Shown piece after piece: positions 15,709-24,042 of a DNA stretch of 35,262 nucleotides. Every line of letters begins with the position of its first letter. Within the stretch, counting starts at the first letter, position 1. Source of the stretch: Pseudomonadota bacterium (lineage in GTDB: Bacteria > Bdellovibrionota_B > Oligoflexia > Oligoflexales > CAIYRB01); contig JAPLFY010000097.1 of assembly GCA_026390435.1 (NCBI GenBank), forward strand, positions 1-35,262, in the 5' to 3' direction. Both the position numbers and the translations under genes were made by a program. Under the pieces are notes generated by a model, which ran no database searches, had not been told where the DNA came from, and saw nothing but the letters and a program-made list of their open reading frames with translations.

Positions 15709-16623
15709 TTACTCTTGAACCTGTAATTGTCGATGCAAGCTAGTTAACAAGGGAAAGCGACGCGTATCTTTTGCCAGTCCCGCCAAGTAATCAGACTCGG
15801 TCGGGCGGCCGAGGCGGACATCACGCGCCATGGAGTTCTCATTGTTGGCTGTAGTGTCGACGAGTCGTAACAACACTTGATAGGCCTCATCTTTCGCCAT
15901 CGGCCAGTCACCCCACAGAGTTTTACCGAGGTCCCACGCCTCAGTAAACACTGCCGCTAGCATCGGTAAATCAGCCAATATATCGCCGTTGCATGGCAAG
16001 TGCCGCGCCGCCGCCAGCGTGTTAATTACAGTATTGAACAGCCACTTACGCCGATGCAGCCGGCCAATGTTTTGATGCCACTTAAAATATTTCGGCAGCT
16101 CTCTCAGAATGCCCAGCTCTATGGGTAAAGGCTCACCAACTAAGCTCGGTGCATCAGACCAGGCTCCGACCGCGAATTCACCAGTCTGAGAGCGCCATGC
16201 GTAAGACCGGTCAGCAACGACACTGATGCCAAACGTGCAATAACCCAGGCGCCAAATTAAGTCTGGCCGCAACTTGGCAGCCTCCGTAATCTCTGCGTAG
16301 ATCGCGCCGTTACCAAAAGACCACACCGGTATCGACTTCGGCAGGTCGCGAGTGCGCGCAAGAGCCGAGGCTAAATCAAACGCCTTTACCGCGACAATTA
16401 CCAGCTCAACTCCGGCAATATCAGACTGGATATTTTCATTAACTAAAGGCGCACTTTGAAGTTTGGATATGCTGTCGCTATTGCCGCTTATTTGGGCGTC
16501 CATCGCAACCGGCCCGCTGCGTCCGATAAAGCGTGAAACCAGCCCAAGAGGTGCCAGCAGACCAGCGATTGCCACCCCAATGGCCCCGTCGCCAATTACA
16601 AGCACTTGCCGTGGTACCTTCAT
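15709..16623 (-). CDS. panE: 2-dehydropantoate 2-reductase (ketopantoate reductase family)
   Basis: NADPH-dependent reductase of the PanE/ApbA family, which makes pantoate for coenzyme A. The N-terminal Rossmann motif is GDGAIG (11-16). The catalytic lysine corresponds to Lys193 in RRKWLFNTVINTL, and the C-terminal helical domain has the family motif NSMARDVRLGRPTESDYLAG with its substrate-binding serine. The length of 304 residues is normal. The ATG at 16623 is preceded by GGGGGAG; an upstream in-frame extension to 16689 lacks family similarity and is unlikely to be translated. Some family members act on other ketoacids, so the exact substrate is inferred. Confidence 0.85.
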   Translation of the reverse strand: MKVPRQVLVIGDGAIGVAIAGLLAPLGLVSRFIGRSGPVAMDAQISGNSDSISKLQSAPLVNENIQSDIAGVELVIVAVKAFDLASALARTRDLPKSIPVWSFGNGAIYAEITEAAKLRPDLIWRLGYCTFGISVVADRSYAWRSQTGEFAVGAWSDAPSLVGEPLPIELGILRELPKYFKWHQNIGRLHRRKWLFNTVINTLAAARHLPCNGDILADLPMLAAVFTEAWDLGKTLWGDWPMAKDEAYQVLLRLVDTTANNENSMARDVRLGRPTESDYLAGLAKDTRRFPLLTSLHRQLQVQE

Positions 16624-16752
16624 CGCTCTCCCCCTTCGTTGTGCCGTGCCTGTCCAAGATTTTTCTATCTTATCTTGGTAGCTTAACAAAATCGCTTTTC
16701 TTTCCCTTTAAGTCGCATCACCGACTTGACGATAGAACTTTGGGAGGAGGCG

Positions 16753-18015
16753 ATGACTAATTCACAAAAATCTCCAAAACTGGTACAGAAATCGGACAAG
16801 TCGGCTGAATTCAATGAGACGATCGTGATCTCAGACGACCAATCCTGGATTTGGGAGCTCGCTACCAGGCAGTTGAGCCAGCTCGACATTCCGCATGTGC
16901 GACTACCGTCCACCGTCCCGTTGCGCCACAGTTGGGAAAGATTTCGCCGCGCTAAGCATATGATTATCCACTGGGAATGCACCAACCGCAGTGGTGGGGC
17001 GATTGTTGAAGAAATTTTGAGTATACAGCCGAATTTTGACATCGCTAGCCGAGTGATTGTTTTGACAACTCACCCAACGCATGAGGATGTCGTTCAATTT
17101 GCCGAACTAGGAGTCACACGCATCGTCCGCCTTAGGCAGCGCGAGCAAGAACTCGCCGCTGCGGGACGCGAGCTCGACATGCACCTAACGGCAAGTGCAG
17201 CTCCTAATCCAACGGAAGAACTGTGGCGAAAACTGCAGAGGATTTGCGACAGCTTATCACCCGAAGCGCCGAAAGAGACCCTGCTATATGTCGAACAGCA
17301 CCTCGCTAAGCTAGCAGCTGGCGGACTGACCGCGCGCTATCACGATATTGAAGCCAAACTTCATGCGGCGAAGGGTAACGAACAGGCTGCAGTAGCAAGC
17401 TGGCATGAGTCCTTAGACAAGAATCCAAAATTCTACCGAGCCTACGATGGTCTGATTGCGCTTTATAAGAGGAATGGAAAATTGGCCGAGGCATTGGCTC
17501 TGCTACAAAAATTGCAGACCTTATGCCGGCAAAGCACGTCACGACTGGTGAGCATGGCAGAAATTCATATGAAGCGCCAAGATTTCGACCACGCGGAATT
17601 CTACTTTCGCTCAGCCCTCGAACGTGATGCTTACTGCAGCGGCGCCCTGAGTGGGCTTGCAGAGCTGCGCTTCCACGCTGGCGACTTGGAGCAGGCTCGC
17701 AGCCTGCTCTCACGCTCGCAATTAGTGCATCGTACCGCGAGTAACTTAAACCAACACGGCGTCGAGCTTGTGAACCAACGCAAATATAAAGAAGCTTTAG
17801 AGCATTACACAAAAGCGCAGTATGTACTGCCGCAGCAGGATAAGAGTGCTCTGCTCTTTTATAACATCGGACTTTGCTACGCCCGCTGGGGGCAAGCGCA
17901 GATGGCCTGTGAATTCCTGCGCATCGCTCTGATCAAGGATCCAATGTATAAAAAGGCGCAACGGCTTCTGGCGCGACTCCAGAGTGCTTTGGAGCCCGCG
18001 CCACAAGCGGCCTGA
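16753..18015 (+). CDS. degenerate receiver domain fused to TPR repeats
   Basis: A 420-residue cytoplasmic protein. Residues about 20-135 follow the receiver fold pattern: VISDDQSW, then MIIHWECTN where the phospho-acceptor Asp should be, VIVLTTHPT and GVTRIVRLRQRE. The acceptor Asp and the conserved Lys are missing, so it is a pseudo-receiver that cannot be phosphorylated in the usual way. The rest (about 165-410) consists of TPR-type helix pairs, for example FYRAYDGLIALYKRNGKLAEA, AEFYFRSALERDAY and LFYNIGLCYARWGQAQ, a protein-interaction scaffold. The ATG at 16753 has GGAGGAGG upstream. It is divergent from panE, with about 130 bases between. Confidence 0.8.
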   Translation: MTNSQKSPKLVQKSDKSAEFNETIVISDDQSWIWELATRQLSQLDIPHVRLPSTVPLRHSWERFRRAKHMIIHWECTNRSGGAIVEEILSIQPNFDIASRVIVLTTHPTHEDVVQFAELGVTRIVRLRQREQELAAAGRELDMHLTASAAPNPTEELWRKLQRICDSLSPEAPKETLLYVEQHLAKLAAGGLTARYHDIEAKLHAAKGNEQAAVASWHESLDKNPKFYRAYDGLIALYKRNGKLAEALALLQKLQTLCRQSTSRLVSMAEIHMKRQDFDHAEFYFRSALERDAYCSGALSGLAELRFHAGDLEQARSLLSRSQLVHRTASNLNQHGVELVNQRKYKEALEHYTKAQYVLPQQDKSALLFYNIGLCYARWGQAQMACEFLRIALIKDPMYKKAQRLLARLQSALEPAPQAA

Positions 18016-18047
18016 CCTAATTTTGGCAAAAGAGCCACAGCTCAGCA

Positions 18048-18431
18048 TTATGCCGTTTTATTGATACTCGATTCGTCTGCTTGATAAGTTGGCGGCAACT
18101 TACGCGCCTGGCGCACTAAAAAAGACTGCTGGTTGCGCAGGTATTGGACAATATTATGACTGGTTGGATCGGTCTTCAGACGATCAATCTCGGTCTGGAT
18201 ATCGTTGATCCGATCCGTGTCGTTGTCTTTTTGATAGATTTGGTCGAGGATCTCATTGAACTGCAGCTTCTCAGGCTCACTTAGCCCAGTGGTATTAGTG
18301 TAGCGATGATACTTATTGACGGCCAGCGGCTCTGTGCTGACGACAACGTTACCATCGTCCTTCTTCTCCATGACCACGCCGGGCTCCGTGTAGATCCCGG
18401 ACTTAGGAACTAGATCGCCAATGTGCGCCAT
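18048..18431 (-). CDS. unknown protein, paralogue of the adjacent 18449-18826 product
   Basis: A 127-residue protein without signal peptide. The N-terminal part looks like a small beta domain (HIGDLVPKSG, NVVVSTEPLAV), followed by a conserved helical region (GLSEPEKLQFNEILDQIYQK, RINDIQTEIDRLKTDP, IVQYLRNQQ). The same blocks in the same order occur in the neighbouring gene, marking a tandem duplication. No family or catalytic motif is recognised. The start ATG at 18431 has AGGAGAGG upstream. The gap to the paralogue is only 17 bases, so the two form one operon and the products may act as a heteromer. Its 3' end converges on the pseudo-receiver/TPR gene. Confidence 0.7.
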   Translation of the reverse strand: MAHIGDLVPKSGIYTEPGVVMEKKDDGNVVVSTEPLAVNKYHRYTNTTGLSEPEKLQFNEILDQIYQKDNDTDRINDIQTEIDRLKTDPTSHNIVQYLRNQQSFLVRQARKLPPTYQADESSINKTA

Positions 18432-18448
18432 GATGGACCTCTCCTAGG

Positions 18449-18826
18449 TTAACGAACGTTAAATTCTTCGAGCTTAAATTCGCGAGGCTTGATGTTGAAT
18501 GTATTCATAAGGTGCAGCATTTCGGCACGAAGGTAGCGCGACAGATCACGATTGTGCGGATCTTGATCTAGTTCATTTAGTTTTAGTTGCATCTCGCTCA
18601 CCCGCTCACGCGGATCCTCGGTCTTCTCTTTGATCCGATCTAAAATGTCGTAAAGGCTGCTGCGCGTCTCCTGACTCATGCCGTTGATGTATCCGTGCCG
18701 CATCTGCTCACGCACCACCTTGGGCTCACTCTGCAGCACCAATTGACCGGTAGCCGGGTCACGATCCTTCACCGCGGCCGGTAGGCCGGACCGCAGAAAG
18801 ACGGCATCTCCGATACGGATGGACAT
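18449..18826 (-). CDS. unknown protein, paralogue of the adjacent 18048-18431 product
   Basis: A 125-residue soluble protein. Blocks shared with the downstream paralogue are IGDAVFLRSG, QLVLQSEPKVV, NGMSQETRSSLYDILDRI, RVSEMQLKLNELDQDP and LSRYLRAEML. The two proteins can be aligned over about 100 residues with one single-residue gap. The C-termini differ. Function unknown; the helical half could mediate dimerisation. A GAGG element is seven bases before the ATG at 18826. A sigma-70-like promoter lies 47 bases upstream of the start. Confidence 0.7.
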   Translation of the reverse strand: MSIRIGDAVFLRSGLPAAVKDRDPATGQLVLQSEPKVVREQMRHGYINGMSQETRSSLYDILDRIKEKTEDPRERVSEMQLKLNELDQDPHNRDLSRYLRAEMLHLMNTFNIKPREFKLEEFNVR

Positions 18827-18872
18827 GGTGACCTCAAGGGCTGACGCAACGGACTACTGGCGGGATACGATA

Positions 18873-18901
18873 ATTCTAGCAATTGCGGGGGAATGATACA
18901 A
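18873..18901 (-). promoter_or_regulatory. sigma-70-type promoter for the paralogue pair
   Basis: Reading the minus strand, TTGTAT and TAGAAT are separated by 17 bases. The -10 has five of six consensus bases, the -35 three. The expected start is about 40 bases before the ATG at 18826. Confidence 0.4.
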
Positions 18902-18979
18902 CCCATTGATATTAGGAATAAATTTCACCACCCACCCGGCAAAAATAGCCCTGTCCCACAGCTCGCAGCGAAAAAACCC

Positions 18980-19006
18980 TCAAGTTTTATCAAGTAATGC
19001 CGAAAG
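18980..19006 (+). promoter_or_regulatory. sigma-28 (FliA-type) promoter
   Basis: TCAAGTTT - 11 bases - GCCGAAAG, compared with the FliA consensus TAAAGTTT-N11-GCCGATAA: seven of eight and six of eight positions with exact spacing. It is 62 bases before the ATG of the unknown gene at 19069. This links that gene to a flagellar or motility-type sigma factor, by inference. Confidence 0.6.
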
Positions 19007-19068
19007 GGTGAATATAGTGGGGAGGTTGCACAAAGGACTGCAGCCCGCTGATTTAGCAAGAGGCGTTT

Positions 19069-19431
19069 ATGGGTACCGTCACAAATTTATCAAACTACAA
19101 GAGAAAATCCCGAAAGGTATTCCTGGCCAAGCACGGTGCGCGCATCGACCGTATGGTAGAGGGGTTCCTGAGGTTAAACGTGGATTGCGACTTCGTCCAA
19201 TTGGCCGAAGACTACCAATCTGGTCAGCAGGGGCTGGACTTGCCCTCCTGGGACTACATCCACTTCCGCGAGATACTGGCGGAGGCACTAGATCAGGTTT
19301 TTGGCAATGCCCTTTATGACCAACTCAGGATGCAACCGTGGTTTGATAGCAGCCTGATTCGAAGGGATGAAGTGATAGACCTGTGCCTGAGCACCTACGT
19401 ACTGGGTCGCTGCAACATCGCAGCTAAGTAA
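19069..19431 (+). CDS. unknown 120-residue protein under a sigma-28-like promoter
   Basis: Small soluble protein with a basic N-terminus (NLSNYKRKSRKVFLAKHG) and a mainly helical body (RIDRMVEGFLRLN, DYIHFREILAEALDQVFGNALYDQL, EVIDLCLSTYVLGRC). It has no signal peptide or transmembrane helix. The family is not recognised. AGAGG is located five bases before the ATG at 19069. It stands alone between divergent and convergent neighbours, with its own sigma-28 promoter, so a role in motility or a late flagellar-class programme is a reasonable but untested guess. Confidence 0.65.
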   Translation: MGTVTNLSNYKRKSRKVFLAKHGARIDRMVEGFLRLNVDCDFVQLAEDYQSGQQGLDLPSWDYIHFREILAEALDQVFGNALYDQLRMQPWFDSSLIRRDEVIDLCLSTYVLGRCNIAAK

Positions 19432-19448
19432 AACCTAGCACGTCAGGT

Positions 19449-19470
19449 TGGTCACTTGCGAAAGCGACCA
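19449..19470. terminator. hairpin with GNRA loop between convergent genes
   Basis: TGGTCACTT-GCGA-AAGCGACCA: a nine-base stem with one mismatch closed by a GCGA tetraloop, between the stops of the unknown gene (19431) and rpoZ (19499). No T-tract follows, so a terminator role is inferred from position. Confidence 0.35.
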
Positions 19471-19498
19471 GGCTCTGGTTAGGGCACAGCAATTTTGC

Positions 19499-19759
19499 TC
19501 AAGTATTAGCTGCTGAGCCGATTTTTTTGCCTTCCGGCTTCAACTTGGCCCGGGTGACTTCACCCAACTCTTCGGGAATATGAGCCGTAATCAGGCCTTC
19601 CGCGATTTCACGCAGGGCGGTGACGGCTAATTTATTTTTTGATTTGATCAACGGCTCGTCTCCGGCCATCAACTGACGCGTGCGGGTTGCCGCGACGGTA
19701 ACCAAGGCAAAGCGGTTTTCTAGTACGTCCAAACAGTCTTCAATAGATACCCTAGCCAT
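19499..19759 (-). CDS. rpoZ: RNA polymerase omega subunit
   Basis: Small RNA polymerase subunit that supports assembly of the core enzyme. The 86-residue protein shows the omega pattern: N-terminal MARVSIEDCLDVLENRFALVTVAATRTRQL, then KNKLAVTALREIAEGLI. Typical length. GAGG lies nine bases before the ATG at 19759. It is transcribed alone here, without the gmk or spoT neighbours seen in many proteobacteria. Confidence 0.95.
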   Translation of the reverse strand: MARVSIEDCLDVLENRFALVTVAATRTRQLMAGDEPLIKSKNKLAVTALREIAEGLITAHIPEELGEVTRAKLKPEGKKIGSAANT

Positions 19760-19818
19760 AGATCAGTGCCTCGATGCTGCGGTGGAAGCTTATGGTTGGC
19801 GTTAAAGCTGGAAGCATG

Positions 19819-19836
19819 TAGCATGCCGCCATGCTA
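19819..19836. promoter_or_regulatory. 18-bp palindrome upstream of the metalloprotease gene
   Basis: TAGCATG-CCGC-CATGCTA, a perfect 7-bp dyad, preceded by a partial direct copy (AGCATG at 19813). It lies in the divergent region between rpoZ (start 19759) and the gene at 19909. It may be an operator or an RNA hairpin. Confidence 0.35.
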
Positions 19837-19908
19837 TGATTAAGCCCTCGGAGCCACGACAGTAACCGCAAACGACCGGGGATTCAAGTAGATATCTGGA
19901 GCGAATGA

Positions 19909-21471
19909 ATGGCACCGCGACGAGGTTCTGACTGCACTAAACTCGGTTGGCTAGGCGTTATCGTCCTGTCCACAGGCTGTGGTCAAGGCCAGCGCCGGAT
20001 CGACACGACGCTGCCAACTCCAGTGATGCAGCCTATACTCTCGCTATCGCCACCGGCCAGCTACACCTTAGCCGATGCTGAATGCCAAAAAGGTCCGGGC
20101 CTACGGCAGGTTACCGGCAGCGAAATCCGGTCTTGGCTGGGCCCAAAGACCGTCGCTATCGCAGCTACTTTGGCAGGTACCAACAGTGAGCAGTCGCTCC
20201 GTGACCAAGCGATCAGTGGTACCACCTATGCCGACCAGTATTCGCGCTCTTGCGATTATAGCCTCGGCGCTACTCGCGCTTGCGCGGACGCAAGCGGCCG
20301 CGAAAAGTACTGGCTGGAATCGGGCTCAGGTGGGGCCCTGCGCATCTGCAAAGACCGCTTTGCCTACCCACGCTTATCTTACGAGGCCGTGGCACTAACC
20401 AGTCTTTATCACATCCAAAAGGCACGCGAGCGTTACCTCAGTGTTGTGGCGGCGACATCTGCTGCAGCACCGGCGCCTGTGCGCTTGTCCATCTTGGCAG
20501 AGTTCATCACGGACACGGCAAATTACCCAATCAAGGACGCTACCGGCGCCAAAAGTGGCACAGTGCGTAGCTACGTGACTGATAACCTAGCTTATTTTCC
20601 TGACGCGCAAATGATCACCGTCTTTCCCGTCAGAAAAAATGAAGCTCAGGCAATGCCTGGCTTTTTCTGGGAATCGGCGTTTGTGCTCGGACATGAGTAC
20701 GGACACCACATCGACTACACTCGGCACGGCCAGGTTCTCACCAGTGTCGGGCTAACATGGAACCCGGTCGCCCACGGTTTTAGCGATGCTCTGTCCGAGT
20801 CAACCTTTGGCAACAACTCCAGTGAGCGAGCTAGAGCAGCGGGCGCGATGGCCGAGGCTTTCGCCGACTTACTCGGTTTTTATTCGAGTGGTGCCGATGG
20901 TAGTTCCATCACCGGCCTGCCCTATATTGGCCGCGACCGCAATGTTCTGAACGGCACATTTCGCAGCGGCAGCCAAAAAATCTTAACGACGGAGCGCGCG
21001 CTGGCGCTTTTAGGTCGTCAAAGTTCGACGGCAGGCTCGGCAGGCTCAGCAGGCTCGGCAGGCTCAGTCGACTCGGTGGATTTCGGCGACATTCACGCCG
21101 CCGGCGCGGTGATTGCGTATGCCGTAGATTTAGTGTTCGGCGAGCTTTTGCTAGCAGATCCAGCACTAACGCCGCGCAGTACCGAAGAGACAAATCAGCG
21201 CTATGATTTAACTCTAAAGTTCATGGACGCCCTGACCCAGGGCCTCGCAAAGTTACACCCAGATGCCGATGCTGATTCTGAAGACTTCACCGTTCTGGAA
21301 CCACTGACACAAGCACTCACAGAGGTCAGCACCGCTTATTTGATGACCAATGCGCCAAGCTCCACCTCCGTAGGTACCGCCGACGCGATTAAAAAAGCCG
21401 TATGCCAAGTCGCTCTGACTCAGCTACCGGCATTAAAGTCACCACCGTTTGCAAAGGATGACCACTGCTGA
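19909..21471 (+). CDS. zinc-metalloprotease-like lipoprotein
   Basis: A 520-residue exported protein with a signal peptide ending in a lipobox (VLSTGC). The zinc-peptidase signature HEYGHH begins at His262 (HExxH), and AEAFAD at about 315-320 supplies a likely third ligand Glu and the typical second-helix Asp, as in gluzincin-type peptidases. The stretch before the HExxH helix (ITVFPVRKNEAQAMPGFFWE) is consistent with an edge strand. Four tandem Ala-Gly-Ser triplets (about 375-386) form a flexible insert. Substrate unknown; lipid anchoring puts it at the inner or outer membrane surface. GGAG is seven bases before the ATG. The stop overlaps the start of the TPR/barrel gene (TGATG), so both are coupled. 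Confidence 0.75.
   Translation: MAPRRGSDCTKLGWLGVIVLSTGCGQGQRRIDTTLPTPVMQPILSLSPPASYTLADAECQKGPGLRQVTGSEIRSWLGPKTVAIAATLAGTNSEQSLRDQAISGTTYADQYSRSCDYSLGATRACADASGREKYWLESGSGGALRICKDRFAYPRLSYEAVALTSLYHIQKARERYLSVVAATSAAAPAPVRLSILAEFITDTANYPIKDATGAKSGTVRSYVTDNLAYFPDAQMITVFPVRKNEAQAMPGFFWESAFVLGHEYGHHIDYTRHGQVLTSVGLTWNPVAHGFSDALSESTFGNNSSERARAAGAMAEAFADLLGFYSSGADGSSITGLPYIGRDRNVLNGTFRSGSQKILTTERALALLGRQSSTAGSAGSAGSAGSVDSVDFGDIHAAGAVIAYAVDLVFGELLLADPALTPRSTEETNQRYDLTLKFMDALTQGLAKLHPDADADSEDFTVLEPLTQALTEVSTAYLMTNAPSSTSVGTADAIKKAVCQVALTQLPALKSPPFAKDDHC
21031..21066 (+). repeat. four-copy 9-bp in-frame tandem repeat
   Basis: The unit GCAGGCTC(G/A) occurs four times in a row, alternating G and A at the ninth base, and encodes Ala-Gly-Ser four times within the metalloprotease lipoprotein. 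Copy-number change would lengthen a linker without altering the frame. Confidence 0.8.
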
Positions 21472-23222
21472 TGAAGCAACGCCGCCACCGCTCACTGCGC
21501 CCGTTACTACTGACTCTGATGGCGCTTATGTCCTTGATGGCCCAGCCGGCAAAACCAGCAGCTGCCGAAACTGAGCTAGCTCAGGCGAAACCTCGTCGCA
21601 AGCCAGCTCCTGCACCAGCATTCAATTTACGCGGGACTCTTGACACGGCGAATCGTTTTTACGAGCTCGGTCGCTACAACGATGCCCTATTCGGCTACAA
21701 CGCGATCATCCAGCGGTACCCAGATCACACTGCAGCCTTGGTCCAAGCAGCTAAGATTTATTATCGCCTGGATCGCTATAGTGAAGCGGCGACCTACTTC
21801 GGTCGCGTAGCACTGGCCGAATTAGATCCTGAGACCAGCTACGAATACGGTTGGACATTTTTCAGCCTGAAGAACTATGACCTCGCATTGCGCGGCTTTC
21901 AACGCGTACCGTCGGGCCACTCACTGTCAGATCTTGCCAATTACTACGGCGGTATATCAGCGATCAAAATCAAACGCTTTGACGTTGCCGAAGACATGCT
22001 AGAAAAAGCCCTAGTGCTTCCCGATAAGCTGGCCAAGAGCCGCGCACTTTATCTCAAACACGTGCAAGCTCTTCGCCTACTGCATCAGCAGCACGAACTG
22101 GCAAAAGAGCGCGAGTTGGAGCGAGAAACGATCGCTATCGCGACACCAAAGAAACGCGTCAAAACTGAAGCAGAGCCGACACCACTCGCGGACCTCGTGA
22201 GTGTGAACAACTATCAAGGCTTCAAATCGGTACAAAAGAACGCCAATTCGCAGTACTTGGTCGAACAACAATCCAGTAGCCGCGGCGGCGACGCCCGCAA
22301 CACGTTCAACGCCAAAATTGCCACTCTCAATGTGTTAAGTGGGTCGCAGGTAACTCTACCGTTTCGCCAAGGTCAAACACAGGGTCAAGGCCAGACCAAA
22401 GAGCGCCAAGGCGCTGTCGGCTTACAGTTCAATCTGGGCATCGAACACCGCGATCAAACCGGTATCGAACAGACAGTTTGGGCGGACGTCAGTGATCAAA
22501 TGCTCGCACGCCAGCTCAGTACCCGCTTAGGAACTAAAGCGGAAATTTACGGCAAGGCAGGCGCAGAACCTTGGCTAGAATTGCCGCTGGGCAGCAATTT
22601 ATGGTTCGACATCGGTGGCGAAATCAACATGGCGTTCGGCGACTTCGATAAATCAAAGAGCTTCGGCTATCACCGGGGCTTTGCCGATCTGCGTGGCCGC
22701 TACGGATTTGGTACTGTTTACTTAAGTGGCGCTTACCGCGATCTCTTTGAAGTCAATGACCAGCAAATTATGCAGGGCGGTGGCGGCACCCTCGGCTTAA
22801 GCTCGGAAGTTGCAACCAAACTAACGATGGTTACAGAACTCGAGCACCAACTACTGAATTACTTCAACGAAGGTGAGTTTCTCGACGGACCAGACAATAT
22901 CAGCAGCCTAAACCTAAATGCGACGCAGCTCCTGCCGCTCAACCTTAAAATTCGTGCCGGCGCTAAATATCAGCTACAGAATAATTATTTGCTTCATAAC
23001 GTACCTAATTACGCCCAGCTTAGCGCGGACGGCCAAAATGTGACCGGTAAGGCCTCGCTGGAAGGCTCACCACTACCCTTCATCTCTCTTGGGGTTTCGG
23101 CCCTTGTGAGTTCCACGACTTGGCAAGTGCGTGACCAGGCGACTAAGCCAGCGTTTGAGCAGTCGGTACCAACTTACACTCAAGAAGTGAATCTCTGGGC
23201 GGCCGTCAATCTTCTCTTTTAA
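21471..23222 (+). CDS. exported TPR protein with C-terminal beta-barrel-like domain
   Basis: A 583-residue protein with a signal peptide (hydrophobic stretch to about residue 32). Residues 55-220 contain TPR repeats (ANRFYELGRYNDALFGYNAI, AAKIYYRLDRYSEAATYFGR, YEYGWTFFSLKNYDLALRGF). A Lys/Thr-rich and Gln/Gly-rich linker (QGQTQGQGQ) leads to about 270 residues of alternating-hydrophobicity strands ending in the aromatic LLF, as expected for an outer-membrane barrel. TPRs would lie in the periplasm. It follows the metalloprotease gene by a one-base overlap, suggesting a shared task, for example processing or export of surface proteins, but this is inference. No named family recognised. Confidence 0.72.
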   Translation: MKQRRHRSLRPLLLTLMALMSLMAQPAKPAAAETELAQAKPRRKPAPAPAFNLRGTLDTANRFYELGRYNDALFGYNAIIQRYPDHTAALVQAAKIYYRLDRYSEAATYFGRVALAELDPETSYEYGWTFFSLKNYDLALRGFQRVPSGHSLSDLANYYGGISAIKIKRFDVAEDMLEKALVLPDKLAKSRALYLKHVQALRLLHQQHELAKERELERETIAIATPKKRVKTEAEPTPLADLVSVNNYQGFKSVQKNANSQYLVEQQSSSRGGDARNTFNAKIATLNVLSGSQVTLPFRQGQTQGQGQTKERQGAVGLQFNLGIEHRDQTGIEQTVWADVSDQMLARQLSTRLGTKAEIYGKAGAEPWLELPLGSNLWFDIGGEINMAFGDFDKSKSFGYHRGFADLRGRYGFGTVYLSGAYRDLFEVNDQQIMQGGGGTLGLSSEVATKLTMVTELEHQLLNYFNEGEFLDGPDNISSLNLNATQLLPLNLKIRAGAKYQLQNNYLLHNVPNYAQLSADGQNVTGKASLEGSPLPFISLGVSALVSSTTWQVRDQATKPAFEQSVPTYTQEVNLWAAVNLLF

Positions 23223-23246
23223 TCGCAACAGCGGGGAGGCGACACG

Positions 23247-23738
23247 ATGCCCGATCGGGAATGGCTCAAAAACCTAGCTACGGCACGCCTGACCGAGGGC
23301 GGCTGGGAACCCGCTGACGCACAGGCTGTAAAAACAGCGATCCTTCGCCGTATAGACGACACAGTTGAGGACCTAAAACTACTGGCAGAAGATTATGCCG
23401 ATGCGCTGACGGAAATCAGTGGCGCTCGGCTCAACGTGCGCGTGCTGCCATTGGCTCCGTCTGAGCAAGCAACAGGAGGGGGCTTCATGCTCCTTCTGGA
23501 ACGCCATCAGATGACAGTGGTATTGCGCAATCAAGTCTTGGAAGCGGAGCTGGTCACTGTTCAAAGCTTCGAGCGGCAGTCGCATGGGCACATGCGTTTT
23601 ATTCCTAGAGCGGACACATTTGCTACCGTGCTATGGCAAACAGATAACACCTTGCTTATGAGCAGCGACCTGATTATTAAAAGATTGTTCGAACATTTAA
23701 CGCGGGCAACGCGCATCGGCGCATCTGGTGAGGACTGA
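23247..23738 (+). CDS. unknown 163-residue protein
   Basis: Soluble, mixed alpha/beta protein without signal peptide. The N-terminal half is helical (WLKNLATARL, DDTVEDLKLLAEDYADALTEIS), the rest strand-rich (LLLERHQMTVVLRNQVLEAELVTVQSFE, HGHMRFIPRADTF). No catalytic motif is evident and I do not recognise the family. GGGGAGG is seven bases before the ATG. It sits between the TPR/barrel gene and the small gene at 23743, all closely spaced, in one likely operon. Confidence 0.7.
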   Translation: MPDREWLKNLATARLTEGGWEPADAQAVKTAILRRIDDTVEDLKLLAEDYADALTEISGARLNVRVLPLAPSEQATGGGFMLLLERHQMTVVLRNQVLEAELVTVQSFERQSHGHMRFIPRADTFATVLWQTDNTLLMSSDLIIKRLFEHLTRATRIGASGED

Positions 23739-23742
23739 ACAC

Positions 23743-24042
23743 ATGCGGATTTCCTTCGCTGAGACCGACAGGCAGAAAGTGTTAGGCAGTATTAAGGACG
23801 CACTTGGACAACGCAAACTGGCAGAGATGCTTGATTTTAGTGTCAGCCCCGGCAGCCTCACCGTGACCATCAGGCAGCTGGGCACATCGGTACTCAGCTT
23901 CAGCGAAAAAAGTGTAGCCGCAGGCCTTGAGTACACGTTATCGAGCGAGAAGATTGCTCTGACACACCGCGCCTTCAAAGGCGAAGTGACGGAAAAAATC
24001 ATCAAAATCATCGAGAAAGCTGGCGGGCAAATCATCGGATGA
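23743..24042 (+). CDS. unknown 99-residue protein
   Basis: Small protein starting MRISFAETDRQKVLG, with a helical N-terminus, a central strand region (GSLTVTIRQLGTSVLSFSE) and a C-terminal helix rich in Ile/Lys (EKIIKIIEKAGGQIIG). No known motif. The ATG at 23743 is five bases past the previous stop and has GAGG nine bases upstream. The final four bases overlap the start of the NAD(P)HX repair gene (ATGA), so translation is coupled. Confidence 0.65.
   Translation: MRISFAETDRQKVLGSIKDALGQRKLAEMLDFSVSPGSLTVTIRQLGTSVLSFSEKSVAAGLEYTLSSEKIALTHRAFKGEVTEKIIKIIEKAGGQIIG

Noticed and set aside
16708-16735. TTAAGT...GACGATAG before the pseudo-receiver/TPR gene as a sigma-28 promoter
   Set aside because: The -35 part matches at only five of eight positions and the spacing is off.
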